DNA from: Catellatospora sp. KI3
GTDB taxonomy: Bacteria; Actinomycetota; Actinomycetes; Mycobacteriales; Micromonosporaceae
Direction: 5' to 3'
Length of the DNA: 64,000 nt
NCBI RefSeq assembly: GCF_029948125.1
Contig: NZ_JASAMB010000013.1
Span: forward strand, 161,979 to 225,978
Shown here: one piece after another, positions 59,350-64,000 of the stretch
Layout of the letters: each line of letters opens with the position of its first letter
Numbering within the stretch: the first letter of the stretch is position 1
Made by a program: the position numbers and the translations under genes
The notes under the pieces: model-generated
The model's input: the letters and a program-made list of their open reading frames with translations, nothing else
Told to the model about the DNA's origin: nothing
The model's database searches: none

Positions 59350-61674
59350 TCAGGGTTCGCGGCGACGGCGGTCGAGCTCCTGGCGGGCCTGCTCGCGGAT
59401 CCGCCTGCGCGACGCGACCACCTCGGCCCGGCTGACCTCGACCACCTCGACCCGGACGAACGCGTTGGCGTCCACGTCGACGACCACCTCGACATATCCG
59501 GTCCGGGAGGCGACCTCGCGGCGTTCGATCAGCTGCGGATCGCCCGACAGCAGCTCGTACACCTCGAGCGTGTGGACGGAGCCGGGGCCGCCGGACAGCC
59601 GCAGCGCCTGGTCGCGCTTGTTCGGGATCGTGGTCTGCGGCTCGACGACCGTCAGCCGCCGGCGGTTGCCGGCCGGGTCCGCGTCGACGACCGTGAAGTC
59701 CTCGTCGTTGTCGGGGTGGGCGACGTAGGCGCAGCCGACGGCGATTCCGTAGTGCAGCACGTCCAGCATCAGCACGTCCTTGACGTCACCCGCCAGGACT
59801 CCGGCCTGCACCGCCCCGCCCCGGACCACCGCCGTCTCCGGTGCTCCGCCGCCGAGCTGGACCAGCCCGAACTCGGCCAGGACCTCCTGGACGGTGAAGA
59901 CGCGCCCGCCCTGGCCGGCCAGGAAGACCGCCGGCTTGGACTGCGGGGCGGCGTACCGCAGCGCCTCGCGCAGCGTGGTGCGGACGCCCGCCGTCATGTG
60001 CTGCGTCAGCAGGCGGAACGTCGGCCGGTCGAGGGTGATGCTGATGTCGCGGTAACCCTGCCCGCCGTCAGGCAGGTCGGTCAGCAGCATGCTCACCGAC
60101 TCCTGCCGGCCGAGCTCGCGTTTGGCCCGCTCGGCCTCCCGCCGGATCAGCGCCTCGATCTCCGGTGTCAGCTCGTCGCGGTAGCCGTGGCGGCCCCGGA
60201 GCTGGTCGACGGCGTAGTCGAACAGCGCCTCGTCGAAGTCCAGGCCGCCGATGAACTGGCTGCCGACCGACGACTTGACCTCGGCGAGCGAGCTCTCGTC
60301 GTCGATGCGCATGTACTCCATCAGCGCCACGTCGAAGGTGCCGCCGCCGAGGTCGACGACGAGGATCTCCTGCTCGTCCGCGGCTTCGGTGACCAGGGCG
60401 GCGAGGTTCGGCTCACCGACGAACCGGACCACGTCCCACTCCGCCAGCCGGAACGCCTCCCGCAGCGCGGCCAGCTGCGCCCGGCTGAAATTGGCCGGGT
60501 ACGAGGCCACGCAGCGCGAGACCGGGGTGCCGAGCGCCTCCTCGGCGTTGCGGCGCAGCGACCGCAGGATCAGGCTGGCGGCCAGCTCGGGGCTGATCGA
60601 GCGGCCGTCCACGGTGTACCCCCGGGTGGTGCCCAGGCGCCGTTTGACGTGCCGGATGGTCGCCTCCGGCCGGAACCGCTCCGCCTCCACGGCGGCCGCG
60701 CCGACCAGGTAGTCCGATCCGGGAAGCAGGTGCACCACCGACGGGACCACCAGCCGGTTGTCGGGCCCGGGCAGCACCAGCGGCTTGCCGTCGGTGTCCA
60801 GCGCGGCGATCAGCGAGTACGAGGTGCCGAAGTCGACCGCGACCAGGCTGGTGCGCCGGGCCGACGCGACCGGCGGCACCCGTCGGGACCGGACCTCGGC
60901 GCCCAGCGGGGTGGCCGCCGCCCAGGCGCCGCCGAGGGCGGGCGACACCAGCTCCAAGTGCTGCACACCCAGTGGCTCCACCCGCGAGAACGGCGTCTGG
61001 CGCGGCTTGCCGTGCGCCACGGCCAGTTCCGGCACCCGCCGGGCCAGGTACGTGTCGAGCTCGTGCACGGTCCGGCAGCGGCCCACGTCGCTGAGCGCCT
61101 CGCACAGCGCGGCGGAGAAGATGCCCGCCTGCAGCGCCTCCGCCTCGTACGACACCCGGCCCGGTTGGCAGGAGCACAGCGAGACGACCCCGGACGGGCA
61201 CAGCGCGGCGATGTCCACCTGCCCGGCCCCGCCTGCGGACTTGCCGCCCTCGACCACGTTGCGGCAGGCGTCGAGCATCAGCACCGTGTGCGGCGCGTCG
61301 GCGCGGCCCAGGTGCTGCACGATCCGGTCGAACGGCAGCGCGGTGTCCTCGATCTCGTCGGAGACGCAGTCCAGCGGCAGCAGGTACTGGGTACCGGAGC
61401 GGGACTGGATGCCGTGGCCGCTGAAGAAGAAGTAGAGGATGCCGTCGGCGCTCAGGTCGCGGGCCCGCACCAGCTGGCGCAGGATGTTGGACTTGGTCGG
61501 CCGCAGCCACGGGTCGGCGGCGTCGTCGTGCATCAGCACCAGGCGCTGCTCGGGCACGTCGCAGCTGTCCCGCAGCACCCGCGCGACCGCCTGGGCGTCG
61601 CGGGCGGCGAACCGCAGCGGCGCGATGTCCGGGTCCTCGTACGACGAGCACCCGACGACGATCGCGGTGTTCAC
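59350..61674 (-). CDS. caspase-like peptidase fused to Hsp70
   Basis: 774 aa, no signal peptide. Residues 1-225 are a caspase/metacaspase (C14) domain: catalytic His87 in FFFSGHGIQ and Cys137 in LMLDACRN. From about 275 an Hsp70 ATPase follows with phosphate-1 AVDFGTSYSL (279-288), phosphate-2 VVDLGGGTFDVAL (439-451), and adenosine motif VFLAGQGGRVF (583-593); a beta-rich substrate-binding domain (about 630-745) has TTIPNKRDQALRL. The last 25 residues are a charged helix. Peptidase and chaperone thus form one polypeptide: client or misfold sensing by Hsp70 could gate the protease. GTG start overlaps the stop of the small upstream partner. Both catalytic residues and the ATPase motifs are present, so it is likely active. 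The target is unknown. Confidence 0.9.
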   Translation of the reverse strand: MNTAIVVGCSSYEDPDIAPLRFAARDAQAVARVLRDSCDVPEQRLVLMHDDAADPWLRPTKSNILRQLVRARDLSADGILYFFFSGHGIQSRSGTQYLLPLDCVSDEIEDTALPFDRIVQHLGRADAPHTVLMLDACRNVVEGGKSAGGAGQVDIAALCPSGVVSLCSCQPGRVSYEAEALQAGIFSAALCEALSDVGRCRTVHELDTYLARRVPELAVAHGKPRQTPFSRVEPLGVQHLELVSPALGGAWAAATPLGAEVRSRRVPPVASARRTSLVAVDFGTSYSLIAALDTDGKPLVLPGPDNRLVVPSVVHLLPGSDYLVGAAAVEAERFRPEATIRHVKRRLGTTRGYTVDGRSISPELAASLILRSLRRNAEEALGTPVSRCVASYPANFSRAQLAALREAFRLAEWDVVRFVGEPNLAALVTEAADEQEILVVDLGGGTFDVALMEYMRIDDESSLAEVKSSVGSQFIGGLDFDEALFDYAVDQLRGRHGYRDELTPEIEALIRREAERAKRELGRQESVSMLLTDLPDGGQGYRDISITLDRPTFRLLTQHMTAGVRTTLREALRYAAPQSKPAVFLAGQGGRVFTVQEVLAEFGLVQLGGGAPETAVVRGGAVQAGVLAGDVKDVLMLDVLHYGIAVGCAYVAHPDNDEDFTVVDADPAGNRRRLTVVEPQTTIPNKRDQALRLSGGPGSVHTLEVYELLSGDPQLIERREVASRTGYVEVVVDVDANAFVRVEVVEVSRAEVVASRRRIREQARQELDRRRREP

Positions 61675-61997
61675 CCGCGTCGCCGGAAGGTCAGCGTGAT
61701 GCCGCCCCGGATCTCGCTGGACACCGACCCGATCATGCGCACCTCGCCGGTGGCCGAGACGTCCAGCGACACCTCGAACGACTCCAGCTCATAGCCGCCG
61801 CGAGTGGTCTCGGCGGCCGCCACCAGCTGCCCGAGCTGGTCGCAGACCGCGGACAGGTTCCCGGCCAGCACCCCGGCGTCCAGGACGCCGACGTGGGCGG
61901 CCGCCCTGCGGGCGGCGGAGAAGAGGCCCTTCTCGCCGTCGGCGGGGGTGCCGTCGACGGTGATGACCGAGAGCGTGCCGCCGGGGGAGGGGTTCAT
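61671..61997 (-). CDS. small partner of caspase-Hsp70 (Pepco/Trypco-like)
   Basis: 108 aa. Helical middle (AARRAAAHVGVLDAG, then LAGNLSAVCDQLGQLVAAA) and a C-terminal beta hairpin ESFEVSLDVSATGEVRMIG and GGITLTFRRRG. This layout is that of the small domains that accompany caspase- and trypsin-like peptidases in actinobacteria; the exact family name is a guess. It precedes the fusion gene with a 4-nt overlap (GTGA), implying fixed stoichiometry and perhaps an adaptor or inhibitor role. ATG 61997 follows TACACT (62005-62010) by 7 nt: leaderless. Confidence 0.72.
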   Translation of the reverse strand: MNPSPGGTLSVITVDGTPADGEKGLFSAARRAAAHVGVLDAGVLAGNLSAVCDQLGQLVAAAETTRGGYELESFEVSLDVSATGEVRMIGSVSSEIRGGITLTFRRRG

Positions 61998-62016
61998 GCG
62001 GCGCAGTGTATTACGC

Positions 62017-62035
62017 GCGGTCCGGATCGGACCGC
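62017..62035. promoter_or_regulatory. inverted repeat at the caspase-Hsp70 promoter
   Basis: GCGGTCCG (62017-62024) and CGGACCGC (62028-62035), 8-bp arms with 3-bp centre GAT. It lies about 7-25 nt upstream of the -10 box of the two-gene unit, where a -35 would be, so it is a candidate operator. GC-rich, so chance cannot be excluded. Confidence 0.42.
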
Positions 62036-62095
62036 CATCGCCGGTGCGGCGGGGCGGCGGCCCGGTCCGCCGCTACGGCCGGGCCGCGCGCCGGT

Positions 62096-62341
62096 TCAGC
62101 AGTTGATGATCCTGACGGTGTAGTAGGCGGTCTTGACGCCGTACTGGAACGGTTCGCCGCAGGAGCCGTACGACCAGCCGCCGACCTCGTTGGTCTTGGC
62201 GCGGTCGGAGAAGTAGGTGAAGGTGACGCTCTGGTTCGGCCCGGCGGGCGGGATCGCCGCGGCCGGGGTGGTGATGGTGACGGTGACCAGGGCGCACGCG
62301 GCTGCGGTCAGCAGGGCGGCGCGGCGGGCCATACGGTGCAT
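62096..62341 (-). CDS. small secreted protein, DUF6289-like
   Basis: 81 aa. Signal peptide 1-30 (MARRAALLTAAACALV, cleavage after AAA), then a mature part of about 50 residues with YFSDRAKTNEVGGWSYGSCG and a terminal IINC; two Cys may form a disulfide. Resembles the small DUF6289 secreted family of actinomycetes, function unknown. ATG 62341 preceded by GAGGAG. Confidence 0.68.
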   Translation of the reverse strand: MHRMARRAALLTAAACALVTVTITTPAAAIPPAGPNQSVTFTYFSDRAKTNEVGGWSYGSCGEPFQYGVKTAYYTVRIINC

Positions 62342-62544
62342 GTGTGCTCCTCGATCGAAAATCGACACATTCAATCAAGTCTATGAATTCGAGTGTCGGG
62401 CGCGCAAGATGCCGCAGGTCGTCCGGGATGACTTCCTAGGAAGGCGTAGGCGCTGTGACGAGACGGTCGGCGGGGGTGTAAGGACCGTGGCTGCTTCCGG
62501 TAATGTCTGCACGACTCGACGGCGAGAGGCTAGGGGAGCAGCGC

Positions 62545-63951
62545 ATGGCGGAGCAGAAGTTCCACACCGGCAGTCACGACCTGCCGGTGTCGGCGGCGCT
62601 GGAAGAGTTCATGCGTACCGGCTGGCTCGACTCCGAGCACCGCGACCTGCCCGCCGCCGAGATCGCGGCCTGGACCCCGGCCCGGCGGCAGCGGCTGCAC
62701 CAGGCGTTCCCCGGCCACCGGATCGTGGTCCCGGCGGGCGGCTTCAAGTCCCGCTCCAACGACCAGGACTACCGCTTCCGCGCGCACTCGGCGTACGTGT
62801 GGCTGACCGGCGACCAGTCCAGCGACGGCGTGTTCGTGCTCGAACCCGACGGCGACAGCACCCTCTACCTGCGGCCCCGCTCGGCCCGCGACAACGGCGA
62901 GTTCTTCCGCGACCGCCGCTACGGGGAGCTGTGGGCCGGGCGCCGGGCCACCCTGGGGGAGAGCACCCGCCGCCTGGGCCTGGCCACCCGGCACCTGGCC
63001 GAGCTGGCCGCCACGCTCAAGCCCGACACCCCGACGCTGGTCCTGCGCGGCCTGGACGCCGAGGTCGACGCGCTGGTCGCGCCCGCCTCCGCCGACGCCG
63101 AACTCCGGGCGGTCCTGGCCGAGCTGCGCCTGGTCAAGGACGCGTGGGAGATCGGGCAGCTGGAGCAGGCGGTGGCGATCACGACCCGCGGCTTCGAGGA
63201 CGTGGTGCGGGCCCTGCCGCAGGCGAAGGCGACCTCCGAGCGCCTGCTCGAAGGCGTGTTCTGGCAGCGCGCCCGGCTGGAGGGCAACGAGGTCGGCTAC
63301 CACTCGATCGTGGCCGCCGGCGCCCACGCCGCGACGCTGCACTGGATCGACAACGACGGCCCGGTCCGCGACGGCGAGCTGCTGCTGCTCGACGCCGGGG
63401 TGGAGACCCGCGACCTGTACACCGCCGACATCACCCGGGTGCTGCCGATCTCCGGCCGGTTCAGCCCGCTGCAGCGCGACCTGTACGAGCTGTGCCGCGC
63501 CGCCAACGACGCCGCGCTGGCCGCGCTGGTGCCGGGCGCGGCCTACCGGGACTTCCACCGGGCCGCGATGCGGGTCTACGCGGACGGCCTGGCCGATCTC
63601 GGCATCCTGCCCTGCTCGGCCGAGGAGGCCCTGGACGAGCAGAGCGGCCTCTACCGCCGCTGGACCCTGTGCGGCTCGGGCCACATGCTCGGGCTGGACG
63701 TGCACGACTGCGCCGCCGCCCGCGCCGACACCTACCTCGACGGCACGCTGGCCCCCGGACATGTGCTCACCGTCGAACCCGGCATCTACTTCCAGCCCGA
63801 CGACGCGCTCATCCCGGCGGAGCTGCGCGGGTACGGCTTCCGCATCGAGGAGGACCTCCTCATCACCGAGACGGGCTACCGGATGCTGTCGGCCGACCTG
63901 CCCCGCACGGCCGACGACGTCGAGTCCTGGATGCAACGCGTCGCCTCGTGA
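62545..63951 (+). CDS. aminopeptidase P (M24B)
   Basis: 468 aa. N-terminal creatinase-like domain (about 40-190), then the pita-bread fold with the five metal ligands: Asp in LDAGVETR, Asp in ADITRVLP, His in GSGHMLGLDVHD, Glu in TVEPGIYFQ and Glu in FRIEEDLLI. It removes N-terminal residues next to proline. ATG 62545 chosen for AGGGGAG upstream; an ATG 14 codons earlier follows the TAATGT promoter box (62501-62506) and is less likely. Cytoplasmic. Confidence 0.9.
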   Translation: MAEQKFHTGSHDLPVSAALEEFMRTGWLDSEHRDLPAAEIAAWTPARRQRLHQAFPGHRIVVPAGGFKSRSNDQDYRFRAHSAYVWLTGDQSSDGVFVLEPDGDSTLYLRPRSARDNGEFFRDRRYGELWAGRRATLGESTRRLGLATRHLAELAATLKPDTPTLVLRGLDAEVDALVAPASADAELRAVLAELRLVKDAWEIGQLEQAVAITTRGFEDVVRALPQAKATSERLLEGVFWQRARLEGNEVGYHSIVAAGAHAATLHWIDNDGPVRDGELLLLDAGVETRDLYTADITRVLPISGRFSPLQRDLYELCRAANDAALAALVPGAAYRDFHRAAMRVYADGLADLGILPCSAEEALDEQSGLYRRWTLCGSGHMLGLDVHDCAAARADTYLDGTLAPGHVLTVEPGIYFQPDDALIPAELRGYGFRIEEDLLITETGYRMLSADLPRTADDVESWMQRVAS

Positions 63952-63969
63952 CCCGGCCCGGCCTGGCCT

Positions 63970-63988
63970 GCAGTTTCGGGGAAACTGC
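63970..63988. terminator. hairpin after aminopeptidase P
   Basis: GCAGTTTC (63970-63977) and GAAACTGC (63981-63988), loop GGG, 19 nt past the stop. A compact terminator or intergenic repeat. Confidence 0.6.
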
Positions 63989-64000
63989 CGGAATCCAGTC

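Overview
The window is very GC-rich, has GTG and TTG starts, about ten promoters sitting directly against a start codon (leaderless transcripts), secreted actinobacterial enzymes and an MtrAB-like module. It looks like a chromosomal piece of a filamentous actinomycete, most probably of the Micromonosporaceae. The family assignment is inference from gene content and intergenic hairpins; there is no rRNA or tRNA in the window to test it. No insertion sequence, prophage, CRISPR array, tRNA or plasmid origin was seen.

Layout. 1-3915: a TetR regulator with a clear operator and a downstream membrane protein, a tiny secreted protein, and a response regulator / sensor kinase / GerMN lipoprotein operon. 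4256-14159: first biosynthetic block (orphan 594-aa protein, MbtH-A-PCP-C nonribosomal peptide synthetase, sulfotransferase-like protein, two ABC half-exporters). 14231-30112: ordinary genes (secreted isoamylase with a MalR-like box, hydrolase, GAF protein, MOSC, S4, M20 peptidase, Ca/H antiporter, VOC, GNATs, aminotransferase, MFS, AAC(2')-type acetyltransferase). 30253-44859: second biosynthetic block (three acyl carrier protein units, one of them fused to a phosphopantetheinyl transferase; a KAS III-like enzyme and a truncated KS-like partner; two tandem condensation-like proteins; glycosyltransferase; two methyltransferases; AMP ligase; E1 alpha/beta dehydrogenase pair; drug-type ABC exporter). 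44984-54796: secreted M4 protease, ArsR/MFS pair, secreted DUF-type protein, sugar ABC importer. 54888-59170: aminotransferase / GMC oxidoreductase / flavin monooxygenase operon. 59350-61997: caspase-Hsp70 fusion with a small partner. 62096-63951: small secreted protein and an aminopeptidase P.

How they work together. The two biosynthetic blocks lie about 16 kb apart, but three near-identical 16-bp palindromes (consensus GYGGGAGCGNTMCCAY) sit at 4062, 30656 and 39505, in front of the block-1 operon and in both divergent control regions of block 2. Both blocks also use condensation domains with a related N-terminal LTWxQ/LSWGQ motif. I infer one regulon and possibly one split pathway making an acylated, glycosylated, methylated, perhaps sulfated compound exported by ABC pumps; the product is not predictable by eye.

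The most unusual single locus is 59350-61997, where a metacaspase-type peptidase with an intact His/Cys dyad is fused to a complete Hsp70 chaperone and coupled by a 4-nt overlap to a 108-aa partner, a candidate regulated-proteolysis or cell-death system.
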